NCBI RefSeq assembly: GCF_021190955.1
Contig: NZ_JAIOAO010000001.1
Location: forward strand, 62,001 to 126,000
DNA from: Parachryseolinea silvisoli
Lineage (GTDB): Bacteria; Bacteroidota; Bacteroidia; Cytophagales; Cyclobacteriaceae
Direction: 5' to 3'
Length of the DNA stretch: 64,000 bases
The first letter of the stretch is position 1; each line of letters begins with the position of its first letter. Position numbers and translations under genes: made by a program. The notes under the pieces are model-generated. The model ran no database searches. It was not told the origin of the DNA and saw only the letters and a program-made list of their open reading frames with translations. Of this stretch, positions 26,463 to 34,900 are shown piece after piece.

Positions 26463-28301
26463 ATGGATAGGAATTCCGCGATTGGCCTTACCTTAATTGC
26501 CGGCCTGCTACTGGCATATTTTTACTGGTTTGCGCCGAAGCCTCAAGAGGCTCCGAAAGTGCCCACCGCCACCGAGCAACGCATCGCTGCCACAGATTCT
26601 TCTGCAGTCGTCGTCAAAGGCGAGCCCGAAGTGAGCGACAGCGTCTTGAACGCCACGTACGGCGATCTTTCGGCTGCCATGAAAGGCACCGACGCTACTA
26701 CTACTGTAGAGACTGGCGACCTGCGCATTGTGTTTGCCAACCGCGGTGGCATCATCCGTGAGCTGGAGCTGAAGAAATTCAAAACGTATAGCCAGCAGCC
26801 GCTGCTCCTGGTACAACCGCTCTCAACAGCATTCAACTTGTCGACGCAGTACCAGGGCCGTGAGATCGACCTCTATACCTTGTATTATCAGCCCGCGCAA
26901 AAGAAAGAAGGCGATACCACCGTGCTGAGCTTTACCGCTACGTTGGGCAACGGCGCCAGCCTGGCACATGTCTATAAAATCCCCGACCTCGGTCACGAGA
27001 TTCAATACCAGGTGATCAGCAAAGGCTTTGACAAACTGCTGGGCACCGACCAGCTGACCTTCCGTTGGGCCGACGCCGTGCGTCCGCTCGAGAAAGATCT
27101 GGCCGATACACGTAAAAACACTACCGTAACATACCATTCTCAGGCAGAAGGCTTCGACGAGCTTTCGCCGGCCGGCACCGGTACTGAAAACGAAAAGATA
27201 GCAACCACCGTCAACTGGGTGGCTATCAAACGTAAATTCTTCCTGTCGTCCATCATTGCCAAAGAAACTCCTTTCACCACCGGCGAGGTACAGACTGCGG
27301 TAAACGAGGCCGACTCGTCCCTGGTGAAACAAGCCAACATCCAGCTGACCATTCCGAAGAAGGCACTGGCCGATGGCAAAGCGAATTTTAAATTTTACTT
27401 CGGCCCGAACGACTACCAGGTCATTGGCAAGGTAACCGATGACTTTGCCAAAAACGTATACCTCGGCTGGCGTCCGGTATACTGGATCAACAAGTTTGTG
27501 ATCTTCCCGGTATTCCACTTCCTGACAGTATACATTGGTAACTACGGCCTGATCATCATCATCCTGGTGATCCTGTTGAAAATGGTGCTGTTCCCGCTCT
27601 CCTACCGTTCGTACCTCAGCATGGCCAAAATGAAAGTGCTGAAGCCCGAGCTGGACGAGATCAAAGAACGCGTCGGCGACGACATGGCCAAGGTACAGCA
27701 AGAGCAGATGAAACTGTATTCGCAGGTGGGTGTAAACCCTATTAGTGGTTGCGTGCCCGTGCTGCTGCAGATGCCGATCTTGTTCGCGATGTTCTACCTC
27801 TTCCCGGCCAGTATCGAGCTGCGTCAGGAGCACTTCCTGTGGGCAGAAGATCTTTCTACGTATGACTCGATTGTCCAATTGCCTTTTGCCATTCCGTTTG
27901 GCGTCGGTAACCACATCAGCTTGTTTACACTCATCATGACCATCTCGACGTTGATCTATACCTGGCAGAACAACCAGATGTCGTCGGTGCAAGGCCCGAT
28001 GAAGTCGATGTCGTATGTCATGCCGTTGATCTTCTTCTTCTTCCTGAACTCCTTCTCGGCAGGTCTTACATTCTACTACTTTGTATCCAACCTGGTAACA
28101 TTTGCACAGCAAGCCGTGATCAAACGCTTCGTAGACGAAGACAAGATCCGCGCGATCATGGAAGAGAATAGAAAGAAGAATGCTGCGAATGGCGGTACCG
28201 GTAAGAAATCGAAATTCATGAGCAAGCTGGAAGAAGCAATGAAGGCGGGTGAAGAAGCACGCCGGAAAGCTGACGAAGAAAAAAAGAAGAAAAAAAGCTA
28301 G
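26463..28301 (+). CDS. yidC: Membrane protein insertase YidC
   Basis: This 612-residue protein inserts proteins into the inner membrane with or without the Sec translocon. An N-terminal anchor (IGLTLIAGLLLAYFYWF) is followed by a large periplasmic beta-sandwich domain (about 60-340). The conserved five-helix core has YGLIIIILVILLKMVLFPLSYRSY, NPISGCVPVLLQMPILFAMF and VMPLIFFFFLNSFSAGLTFYYF. The lysine-rich C-terminal tail is typical and may bind ribosomes. The gene follows pyrG by 21 bp and ends before a terminator at 28421. Confidence 0.96.
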   Translation: MDRNSAIGLTLIAGLLLAYFYWFAPKPQEAPKVPTATEQRIAATDSSAVVVKGEPEVSDSVLNATYGDLSAAMKGTDATTTVETGDLRIVFANRGGIIRELELKKFKTYSQQPLLLVQPLSTAFNLSTQYQGREIDLYTLYYQPAQKKEGDTTVLSFTATLGNGASLAHVYKIPDLGHEIQYQVISKGFDKLLGTDQLTFRWADAVRPLEKDLADTRKNTTVTYHSQAEGFDELSPAGTGTENEKIATTVNWVAIKRKFFLSSIIAKETPFTTGEVQTAVNEADSSLVKQANIQLTIPKKALADGKANFKFYFGPNDYQVIGKVTDDFAKNVYLGWRPVYWINKFVIFPVFHFLTVYIGNYGLIIIILVILLKMVLFPLSYRSYLSMAKMKVLKPELDEIKERVGDDMAKVQQEQMKLYSQVGVNPISGCVPVLLQMPILFAMFYLFPASIELRQEHFLWAEDLSTYDSIVQLPFAIPFGVGNHISLFTLIMTISTLIYTWQNNQMSSVQGPMKSMSYVMPLIFFFFLNSFSAGLTFYYFVSNLVTFAQQAVIKRFVDEDKIRAIMEENRKKNAANGGTGKKSKFMSKLEEAMKAGEEARRKADEEKKKKKS

Positions 28302-28420
28302 TCTGTCGGTTACCTTTTGCGCATGCCGCAAGCCAGGATCCCGGAATAGAGTGAAATAATTGGTAACGAAGCGCTTAACGCGAATCGTTCAAGTATAGGA
28401 TGCAAAAAGCGCAAAAGTTG

Positions 28421-28451
28421 CCGACAATAGTCAACAAAATTGTCGGGTTTT
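28421..28451 (+). terminator. Terminator downstream of yidC
   Basis: A perfect 8-bp stem CCGACAAT (28421-28428) / ATTGTCGG (28439-28446) is followed by GTTTTTG, 120 bp after the yidC stop. Confidence 0.75.
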
Positions 28452-28474
28452 TGTGCAACGATTGTGGATAACAC

Positions 28475-28492
28475 GTTCCACGATGTTCCACG
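28475..28492 (+). promoter_or_regulatory. Directly repeated parS-like half-sites
   Basis: GTTCCACG occurs twice in direct orientation (28475-28482 and 28485-28492), 10 bp apart, about one helical turn. ParB binds the palindrome TGTTnCACGTGnAACA; the sequence here equals its left half with C at the variable position. No right half is present. The location immediately before the parA promoter suggests ParB autoregulation rather than a full centromere site. Inference. Confidence 0.45.
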
Positions 28493-28510
28493 GTCCGATA
28501 ACTTTTACCA

Positions 28511-28518
28511 TATCTTTG
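28511..28518 (+). promoter_or_regulatory. Bacteroidota -7 promoter element of parA-parB
   Basis: TATCTTTG matches the TAnnTTTG consensus exactly, 55 bp before the parA ATG. Transcription would start inside the hairpin that begins at 28520. Confidence 0.65.
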
Positions 28519-28519
28519 T

Positions 28520-28557
28520 GCCCGTCCGTTTTAGACCCGGACGGGCTTTTTATTTTT
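28520..28557 (+). terminator. Perfect hairpin with T-run between the parA promoter and parA
   Basis: A perfect 9-bp stem GCCCGTCCG (28520-28528) / CGGACGGGC (28538-28546) with a 9-nt loop is followed by TTTTTATTTTTT. It has all marks of an intrinsic terminator, yet lies after the parA -7 element and 17 bp before the ATG. It would stop read-through from yidC. Transcripts started at the local promoter would lack part of the 5' arm. Confidence 0.7.
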
Positions 28558-28573
28558 TAAACGTCATTCTTGA

Positions 28574-29347
28574 ATGGGAAAAATCATTGCCATTGCTAAT
28601 CAAAAAGGTGGTGTCGGAAAAACAACTTCAGCTATTAACCTGGCTGCAAGCTTGGCCGTACTGGAGAAACGCACACTGCTGGTCGATGCCGATCCGCAGG
28701 CAAACTCCACTTCCGGACTCGGTCTAAATCCTAAAGATGTAACGCAAGGTATCTACGAATGTATGGTAGACGGCGTGGATCCAAAGGACGCAGTCGTAAA
28801 GAACGATCTGAAGTACCTGGATGTACTGCCCTCGCACATCGACCTTGTCGGTGCCGAAGTCGAAATGGTCAGCATCGAGCGTCGCGAAGAGAAAATGCGC
28901 GATGCGCTCGGCAGAGTGCGCGACGACTACGACTTTATCATCATCGACTGCTCGCCGTCGCTGGGTCTCATCACCATTAACGCGCTGACAGCCGCCGACT
29001 CGATCATCATTCCGGTACAATGCGAATACTTCGCGTTGGAAGGTCTCGGCAAACTGTTGAATACGATCAAGATCATTCAAACACGGTTGAACCCGAAACT
29101 TGAAATAGAAGGCATCTTGTTGACGTTATATGATTCACGTACCAGCCTGGGCAACCAGGTAGTCGAAGAGGTACGGACGCACTTCCAGAAGATGACGTTT
29201 AATACGATCATCCCCCGGAATGTTAAGCTGAGCGAATCGCCCAGTTTTGGTCTACCGGCCATAGTTCACGATGCGGAAAGCAAAGGCGCCATCAGCTACC
29301 TGAACCTGGCCCACGAAGTACTTGATAAAAACGGCATGTCTAAATGA
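28574..29347 (+). CDS. parA: Chromosome partitioning ATPase ParA (Soj)
   Basis: ParA is a deviant Walker A ATPase that moves ParB-parS complexes. The 257-residue length is typical of chromosomal Soj. The motif [14 protein letters not shown] (residues 11-24) has both conserved lysines. DADPQANST is the A' motif and [11 protein letters not shown] is Walker B. The fourth base of its stop codon overlaps the parB start (ATGA), so the genes are translationally coupled. The assignment is secure. Confidence 0.96.
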   Translation: MGKIIAIANQKGGVGKTTSAINLAASLAVLEKRTLLVDADPQANSTSGLGLNPKDVTQGIYECMVDGVDPKDAVVKNDLKYLDVLPSHIDLVGAEVEMVSIERREEKMRDALGRVRDDYDFIIIDCSPSLGLITINALTAADSIIIPVQCEYFALEGLGKLLNTIKIIQTRLNPKLEIEGILLTLYDSRTSLGNQVVEEVRTHFQKMTFNTIIPRNVKLSESPSFGLPAIVHDAESKGAISYLNLAHEVLDKNGMSK

Positions 29348-30318
29348 GTAAAAAGAAAGCTTTAGGCCGTGGACTGAGCGCTCTTCTAAGCGACAATTCC
29401 ACGGAGGACGATAGACTGGAAACAGATGTTGCTGTCAACCCGGCCGATGCAGCCATTGCTTCGGGTGCCAGCTTCACTGCTGAGCAACCTGTTGCCGCGC
29501 CGCCCGTACCGACGGTCGGTGGCATCATCGAGATCCCTGTCGAGCACATCGAAGTGAACCCCTTCCAGCCGCGCTCGCACTTCGACCAGGAGGCGTTGCT
29601 CGAACTGGCAGAATCCATCACGGTACACGGCATCATCCAGCCGATCACCGTGCGCCGTCTGACCCAGGATCAATATCAGCTGATCTCGGGTGAGCGTCGC
29701 TTTCAGGCGTCCAAGCTCGCAGGCCTCAAGGCTATTCCCGCCTACATTCGCTCCGCCGACGACCAGCAAATGCTGGAAATGGCGCTGATCGAAAACATCC
29801 AGCGTGAAAACCTAAACGCCATCGAAATTGCCCTCAGCTACCAGCGACTGCTGACCGAGTGTCACCTCAAGCAGGAAGAGCTGGGCGAGCGTGTGGGAAA
29901 AAACCGTACTACTGTAACAAACTACCTGCGTCTGCTCAAGTTGCCGCCCGACATTCAGATCGCGGTGCGCGACAACAAGCTTTCCATGGGCCAGGCCCGG
30001 GCGATCATCAGCATCGAAAACCCGGAAGAGCAGCTTTATATTTTCAAAAAGACCCTGGAAGAAGACCTCTCCGTACGCAAAGTTGAAGAATTGGTGCGCG
30101 AAATGACGGAGAAAAGCCAGTCGACCAAAGGCGAAAGCAGCGGCTCCGCGGCTCCCCCTGCGTCGCGCGAAATTCAGCAGCTCCAATCAAAGCTTTCTTC
30201 ATACTTTGGCACCCGAGTTGTTATAAAAAGCGACGGCAAACGAGGTGAAATTAAGATCCCCTTCCTGTCGGTCGAAGACTTGAACCGCGTGTTAGACATC
30301 CTGAAAGTCGGGCTGTAA
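29344..30318 (+). CDS. parB: Chromosome partitioning protein ParB (Spo0J)
   Basis: ParB is a CTP-dependent DNA clamp that loads at parS. The 324 residues begin [11 protein letters not shown], the usual ParA-stimulating N-terminal peptide. The CTPase domain contains [10 protein letters not shown] and the GERRFQA box. A helix-turn-helix lies near [21 protein letters not shown]. The linker (about 245-275) is Ser/Gly/Pro-rich and the C-terminal dimerisation domain starts at [14 protein letters not shown]. It overlaps parA by 4 bp. The DUF5683 gene follows, the standard Bacteroidota order. Confidence 0.96.
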   Translation: MSKKKALGRGLSALLSDNSTEDDRLETDVAVNPADAAIASGASFTAEQPVAAPPVPTVGGIIEIPVEHIEVNPFQPRSHFDQEALLELAESITVHGIIQPITVRRLTQDQYQLISGERRFQASKLAGLKAIPAYIRSADDQQMLEMALIENIQRENLNAIEIALSYQRLLTECHLKQEELGERVGKNRTTVTNYLRLLKLPPDIQIAVRDNKLSMGQARAIISIENPEEQLYIFKKTLEEDLSVRKVEELVREMTEKSQSTKGESSGSAAPPASREIQQLQSKLSSYFGTRVVIKSDGKRGEIKIPFLSVEDLNRVLDILKVGL

Positions 30319-30375
30319 CACTGGTAGTTTCCGCAGGTTTCGGTAACTTGACACCGTTTTGCGTGCCGTCAACCC

Positions 30376-30990
30376 ATGAAGAAACTATCGCTGTGCTGTC
30401 TGCTTTTGTTGTTCTTACTTCCTGCAGCCCTCCAGGCGCAGGAGGTCGCCCCCTCGGCGGCCCCCAACACAGCCGACGACAGCGTCTACATCGAAAGTGG
30501 CCAGGATACTGTCCTGATCAAATCCTACGCGACACGCTACGACCCGCGCAAGGCACTGCTCTATGCCGCAGTGCTGCCGGGCCTCGGCCAGATCTACAAT
30601 AAAAAGTATTGGAAGCTTCCGCTGGTCTACGGCGGGTTTGGCGCCCTGGGGTATGCCGTCGGCTTCTACCAAAAGGGGTATAAAAAATACAAGTCCCAGC
30701 TCTTCGACAACATCAACGAGGCCCCCAACAACGAAAACTTCCTACACCCCGTCAGCGAGCTCTCCACGGGCCAGTTGCGCACGATCGTCACCTCCTACCG
30801 GCGCCAACGCGACTTCTGGCTCATCATGACCGGAGCGATGTATCTACTGCAGATCGTCGATGCACACGTTGATGCCCACTTGAAGGAGTTTGATGTTAAC
30901 CCCAACTTGCAGGTAAGCCTCGAACCCCTGATCGAGCAGGACGTCGTCCTCGGCCGGCAATCAGGCGTGGCGCTGATTATAAAATTCTAA
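30376..30990 (+). CDS. DUF5683 membrane protein
   Basis: The 204-residue protein has a signal peptide (MKKLSLCCLLLLFLLPAAL) and the DUF5683 hallmark ALLYAAVLPGLGQIYNKKYWKLPLVYGG (about 56-83; shown here by its ends and the GLGQIYNKKYWK core). A second hydrophobic helix contains MTGAMYLLQIVDAHVDAHL. Its function is unknown. Its place directly after parB is conserved widely in Bacteroidota, where dapB and lepB usually follow. Here those genes are absent and a toxin-antitoxin pair begins 262 bp later. Confidence 0.85.
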   Translation: MKKLSLCCLLLLFLLPAALQAQEVAPSAAPNTADDSVYIESGQDTVLIKSYATRYDPRKALLYAAVLPGLGQIYNKKYWKLPLVYGGFGALGYAVGFYQKGYKKYKSQLFDNINEAPNNENFLHPVSELSTGQLRTIVTSYRRQRDFWLIMTGAMYLLQIVDAHVDAHLKEFDVNPNLQVSLEPLIEQDVVLGRQSGVALIIKF

Positions 30991-31173
30991 CTGGTATTAT
31001 CAGAAATCGAGGAGACCATTGATCAGGAGAAACGAAGCTCCTGGTGAAAAACTGCTTACGTTAAAGAAGCCAACTTGCGGTCTACAAAACATATTCTAGC
31101 GCTAGAGACTATTGTAGATGATAATCCAACATGTAAACAACTGATAAACAGCGTTCTACAATAAATTACACAG

Positions 31174-31220
31174 TGTACAGCATTTTTCCACAAAAAATGG
31201 AACTTGTACAGCATTTTTCC
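31174..31220. repeat. Direct repeats upstream of the toxin-antitoxin pair, probable operator
   Basis: TGTACAGCATTTTTCC occurs at 31174-31189 and again, identical, at 31205-31220. The period is 31 bp, about three helical turns, and the second copy ends 32 bp before the antitoxin ATG. Ribbon-helix-helix antitoxins repress their own operons by binding such repeats. Operator function is inference from position. The rest of the 262-bp gap shows no other site. Confidence 0.6.
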
Positions 31221-31252
31221 GTTATTTGTAATAGTTAATAAATCAAACCGCT

Positions 31253-31534
31253 ATGCCCACAACAGAGACAACCAGGCTGGACTTGCGCATATCACAGAAA
31301 CAAAAGATTTTTTTTGAGCAAGTATTGGAAATCGGAGGCTTTCGTTCGCTCACAGATTTTATGATTAGCGCCGCCTCGGAAAAAGCTGAAGAGATCATGG
31401 AAAAACACAATAATTGGCTGGCGTCAGAAAACGATCGTAGGCTATTCTTTGAGACTATTTTCAATCCGCCCCCACCCAATGCTAAATTGAAAGAGGCCAT
31501 GCATAAACACGGTAAATTCAAGACAGACGTGTAG
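31253..31534 (+). CDS. DUF1778 ribbon-helix-helix antitoxin (TacA-like)
   Basis: The 93-residue protein begins with a ribbon strand (TTRLDLRISQKQKIFFEQVLE) and a helix (GGFRSLTDFMISAASEKAEE), the DUF1778 DNA-binding half. A C-terminal tail has NWLASENDRRLFFETIFNPP, the family's toxin-neutralising segment. It ends directly at the toxin start (TAG then ATG, no gap). It is expected to bind DNA at the upstream repeats and to block the acetyltransferase. The local sequence is more AT-rich than parAB, in line with acquisition. Confidence 0.85.
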   Translation: MPTTETTRLDLRISQKQKIFFEQVLEIGGFRSLTDFMISAASEKAEEIMEKHNNWLASENDRRLFFETIFNPPPPNAKLKEAMHKHGKFKTDV

Positions 31535-32020
31535 ATGCTTCATACCGTAGAATTAAAATCTTCACACAAGAAAACCGTCTTCTCATGTGAAGAACCTTCG
31601 TTGGAAAATTATCTCAAGAAACAAGCTGGACAGGATATTAAGCGAAAAGTTGCAGCATGTTTTGTACTAGAAGGAGAAAACGAAATAATAAAAGGCTACT
31701 ACACGTTGTCCTCTGACAACATCGATCGAACCATAATTCCGGTGGAACTTCAAAAGAAAATGCCCTACAAAACTCTGCCAGTGACACTACTTGGCAGACT
31801 TGCGAGAGATGTGAATTATAAAGGGCAAGGTCTCGGTGAATTACTGTTGGCTGATGCGCTAAAGCGGGCTTACGCCGCCACTGTAACTATCGGAGCTTGC
31901 GCAGTCGTGACTGACCCTCTTAGTGAACACGCGAGAAAATTTTATGGCGGATTTGGTTTTATCTCGCTAGAAAGCGGTCGTATGTTCGTGCCCATGCAGA
32001 CTATCGAAGCATCCCTTTAA
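31535..32020 (+). CDS. GNAT acetyltransferase toxin (TacT/AtaT-like)
   Basis: The 161-residue GNAT protein pairs with the DUF1778 antitoxin. The acetyl-CoA loop reads GQGLGELLLADAL (about 95-107; R/Q-x-x-G-x-G/A signature), preceded by LGRLARDVNYKGQ. The C-terminal region has PLSEHARKFYGGFGFI with the conserved Tyr. Known members stop translation by acetylating aminoacyl-tRNA. That substrate is inferred from the family. The gene is convergent with the flavin-reductase gene. Confidence 0.87.
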   Translation: MLHTVELKSSHKKTVFSCEEPSLENYLKKQAGQDIKRKVAACFVLEGENEIIKGYYTLSSDNIDRTIIPVELQKKMPYKTLPVTLLGRLARDVNYKGQGLGELLLADALKRAYAATVTIGACAVVTDPLSEHARKFYGGFGFISLESGRMFVPMQTIEASL

Positions 32021-32123
32021 AGACATGTTATCCAAATCGGGTTCACCGGTCCATTGCTGATAAGACACGCCAATCACCGCTTCAGACGCAATTGACGGGG
32101 GTCTTCATGCTCTCGTGGTGAGT

Positions 32124-32999
32124 TTACCCAATCGCCAACAAAAGCATCATCCACGCCTCCTGCACTTTCCCATGCGTCAGCAATAAATGCGCATGCTGAT
32201 GCGCCGCAGCCGTACCCTTCTGCAACACCTGATGTATCCCTGCTCTCAACCGATACTGCTGACACTCCGCTGCATCGGGCAGCTTCTCAATATTGCCTAA
32301 GAGACCCAGGTCGTTGCCCGTCAGAAAATGACTGTAGCGTATCACAGGCGGTATTGCATCCACGCCAATCCCCAATCGATCCACCGGCTTCGGCACTTTA
32401 AAAATCGAATCTCCCTGCACCCGGCAATACCAATCGCCCCCTAAACGAGCCACCGCATCGAGTTTAAACGGATCAATCCGACCGTCCGCATCCACTATAT
32501 CTTCGCGAATGTGCATATAGATCACCTCGCACAAAACGAGATTTCCAGCACCTCCTTCATGCCCCGTCGGCACCACTTGCACTACCTGGCACTCCATGGC
32601 TACCGGCGCTTCCGCCACGCGCGGCGGCGCCACCTTCACCGAAGGCGCCTCGGTAAAGCCTGCTTTGATAAACTCGTTTACGCCCTTAGCATATTCGGTA
32701 CTCGCCAGTGAGGCCTGTTGTACCATGGCATAGTTTACAATGTTGATCACGACCTGCTGTACCTCGAGTACATTCTCTAAGGTATGCTTGGTTGTATTAT
32801 CGCGTACACGCCGCGACGGCGAAAAGACCAGCAGCGGCGGGTTGGTACCGAAGACGTTAAAGAAACTGAAAGGGCTCAGGTTTATACGCCCCTCTTTGTC
32901 GACCGTACTGGCGAATGCGATCGGCCGCGGTGTCACGGCCGATTGCAGATAGTGTTGCATTTGAATGAGCGAAATCTCTTTCGGGTCAATGGTCAGCAT
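32124..32999 (-). CDS. Flavin reductase family protein (FMN-binding split barrel)
   Basis: The 291 residues begin MLTIDPKEISLIQMQHYLQS. The split-barrel motif TPRPIAFASTVDKEGRINLS and PFSFFNVFGTNPPLLVFSP (about 25-60) is typical of FMN-binding flavin reductases of the DIM6/NTAB group. The last ~70 residues form a helical extension not usual for the short members. The ATG overlaps the stop of the upstream gene (TGATG). It is the third gene of an operon with fumarylacetoacetase, which suggests a role in aromatic compound breakdown. The exact substrate is unknown. Confidence 0.85.
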   Translation of the reverse strand: MLTIDPKEISLIQMQHYLQSAVTPRPIAFASTVDKEGRINLSPFSFFNVFGTNPPLLVFSPSRRVRDNTTKHTLENVLEVQQVVINIVNYAMVQQASLASTEYAKGVNEFIKAGFTEAPSVKVAPPRVAEAPVAMECQVVQVVPTGHEGGAGNLVLCEVIYMHIREDIVDADGRIDPFKLDAVARLGGDWYCRVQGDSIFKVPKPVDRLGIGVDAIPPVIRYSHFLTGNDLGLLGNIEKLPDAAECQQYRLRAGIHQVLQKGTAAAHQHAHLLLTHGKVQEAWMMLLLAIG

Positions 33000-33475
33000 C
33001 AAGGCGTAGTTTTATCCGGGGGTGTTTGTTGATTCATGACGGGTGATTCGGGGAATGGCTCGTGCGGCACCCGCAGTGTACCCCACGCATAGCCAAAAAC
33101 AACGGCCAGGATAGCCGGCAGCAGGTAGGCTCCCAGGCGAAACCGCAGTCCCGTATGGCTATAGCTCCACGCTGTAAAATCTACAGCCGTCTTTACCAGC
33201 ATCGACACGGCCGCGAGCAATAATAGCGATAATATAACCTGGCCGACAGACCGTTTCCAGATGCCGCGCTGAACAAAAAATCGTACGGCTTCCGCCAGGG
33301 CCACTGCCACGCCGACCACCAGTGATACCGTGACCAGCGTCTTGGGAAACGTCCGCAGGTAATGGTACTTATAAATGATCAGCCCGATTTTCCCCAGCAG
33401 GTTGGGACTTCGCAACAGCACGCTGTCGAGCACCACCAGCGCAGCAATGAACAGGTAGAAGTTTATGCGTTTCAT
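32999..33475 (-). CDS. Hypothetical membrane protein in the fumarylacetoacetase operon
   Basis: The 158-residue protein has four predicted membrane helices (FYLFIAALVVLDSVLL, TLVTVSLVVGVAVALAEAV, VILSLLLLAAVSMLVKTAV, LGAYLLPAILAVVFGYAWG) and a proline-rich C-terminus. No family is recognised. It overlaps the fahA stop by 4 bp (ATGA) and the flavin-reductase start by 1 bp, so the three genes are coupled. Function unknown. Confidence 0.75.
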   Translation of the reverse strand: MKRINFYLFIAALVVLDSVLLRSPNLLGKIGLIIYKYHYLRTFPKTLVTVSLVVGVAVALAEAVRFFVQRGIWKRSVGQVILSLLLLAAVSMLVKTAVDFTAWSYSHTGLRFRLGAYLLPAILAVVFGYAWGTLRVPHEPFPESPVMNQQTPPDKTTP

Positions 33476-34755
33476 GAGCGGGCGTGGGTTGCCGGTTGAA
33501 TCATGCCGCGACACTCACCGAAACCGATGCGCACGCCGTTCTTCTCTGCATAGCCCCGCATGATGACGGTGTCATGGTCTTCAATGAAAGTTCGTTGCAC
33601 ACCGTCCGGCAGGTGCAGCGGCTTTTGGCCGTTCCACGTCAGCTCGAGCAACGAGCCGTACGAACCCGGCGAAGGACCACTGATCGTACCCGAAGCATAC
33701 AAGTCTCCCACCTGAACGTTACAGCCGTTCACTGTATGGTGCGCCAGCTGCTGGCTCATATTCCAATACATATACTTGAAGTTCGTGCGGCATACGGTAG
33801 CGGGCTCCGCTTTGCCGGCTTGTATCAGCACTTCGAGTAAAATATCAAAGTTCTTCTCCCCTTCGTACGCCAGGTACGGCAACACGTGCGGGTTCTGCTC
33901 GGGGCCTTTTGCGCGAAAGGGCTCCAGCGCATCCATCGTTACGATCCAGGGCGAGATGGTAGTGCCGAAGTTCTTGGCGAGGAATGGCCCCAGGGGCACA
34001 TACTCCCATTGCTGAATGTCGCGTGCGGACCAGTCGTTGAGTAACACAAGACCCGCGATATACTCTTCCGCGTCGGCGGTGTGAATGGCACTCCCTAATG
34101 CCGTCTCGCCGCACGTCACAAACGCAACTTCCAATTCAAAGTCTAGCTTGCGTGTAGGGCAAAAGACAGGCAGGTCGCTGTCGGGTGGTTTGATCTGTCC
34201 TTTGGGGCGGGTAATGTTCGTCCCCGTCACAACAATCGACGACGCCCGACCGTGATAACCGATCGGCAGATGTTTCCAATTGGGCAGTAGCGCATTCTTC
34301 GGATCGCGAAACATCGAGCCCACGTTGGTCGCATGCTCTTCGCTGCTATAAAAGTCGGTATAGTTCGCAACTTTTACCGGCAGTAGCATCTGCACTTCGC
34401 GGGCTGGCACCAGCGCTGCGGCACGGGCGTCGGCGTCCAGCTCGTTGTTGGAGTCGCTCAACAGCTCGGAGACACGCTCGCGCACTTCGCGGATTTTCTT
34501 GCGGCCCAGGCCCAGGAACTCATTGAGCGTAGGCTGTATAAAAATATCGGCAGGCAGGTGCTGGCTATGAAAGTAGCCGTTGGTATTGAGGTAGGCCAGG
34601 TCGAGTATGTCCGCGCCGATCGCAACACCCGCCACCGGCGAGCTGTTCTTTCGTAAGAAGATGCCAAAGGGCAAATTCTGAATCGGAAAATCACTTCCGG
34701 CGGGAATGGACACCCAGCTTTTCAAACGAGGGTCGTTGGCATTGGTCTGCACCAT
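33472..34755 (-). CDS. fahA: Fumarylacetoacetase
   Basis: The enzyme cleaves 4-fumarylacetoacetate to fumarate and acetoacetate, the last step of tyrosine and homogentisate breakdown. The 427-residue length is normal. Family blocks include WVSIPAGSDFPIQNLPFG at the N-terminus, YTDFYSSEEHATNVG with metal-binding Asp, PDSDLPVFCPTRKLDFELE (metal-binding Glu), and VLLNDWSARDIQQWEYVPLG. It is the first gene of an operon with the membrane protein and flavin reductase. Other homogentisate genes (hmgA, maiA) are not in the window. Confidence 0.95.
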   Translation of the reverse strand: MVQTNANDPRLKSWVSIPAGSDFPIQNLPFGIFLRKNSSPVAGVAIGADILDLAYLNTNGYFHSQHLPADIFIQPTLNEFLGLGRKKIREVRERVSELLSDSNNELDADARAAALVPAREVQMLLPVKVANYTDFYSSEEHATNVGSMFRDPKNALLPNWKHLPIGYHGRASSIVVTGTNITRPKGQIKPPDSDLPVFCPTRKLDFELEVAFVTCGETALGSAIHTADAEEYIAGLVLLNDWSARDIQQWEYVPLGPFLAKNFGTTISPWIVTMDALEPFRAKGPEQNPHVLPYLAYEGEKNFDILLEVLIQAGKAEPATVCRTNFKYMYWNMSQQLAHHTVNGCNVQVGDLYASGTISGPSPGSYGSLLELTWNGQKPLHLPDGVQRTFIEDHDTVIMRGYAEKNGVRIGFGECRGMIQPATHARS

Positions 34756-34900
34756 GGATTGATCGGTTTTATAGGGCTTCGTATAGTGTACGAGGCGTCT
34801 AAGGTAAGGGGTTTACCCCATCTGCAACAACGCCGGCTGACAGAATTTAATAGTTGTCGCCAGAACATCTTTTTACTTACTTTTACCGGCTGTGAATGGT

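Noticed and set aside
26823-28331. A 502-codon minus-strand frame opposite yidC
   Set aside because: Composition is rich in His, Gln, Arg and Val without known motifs, and it is antisense to a textbook YidC.
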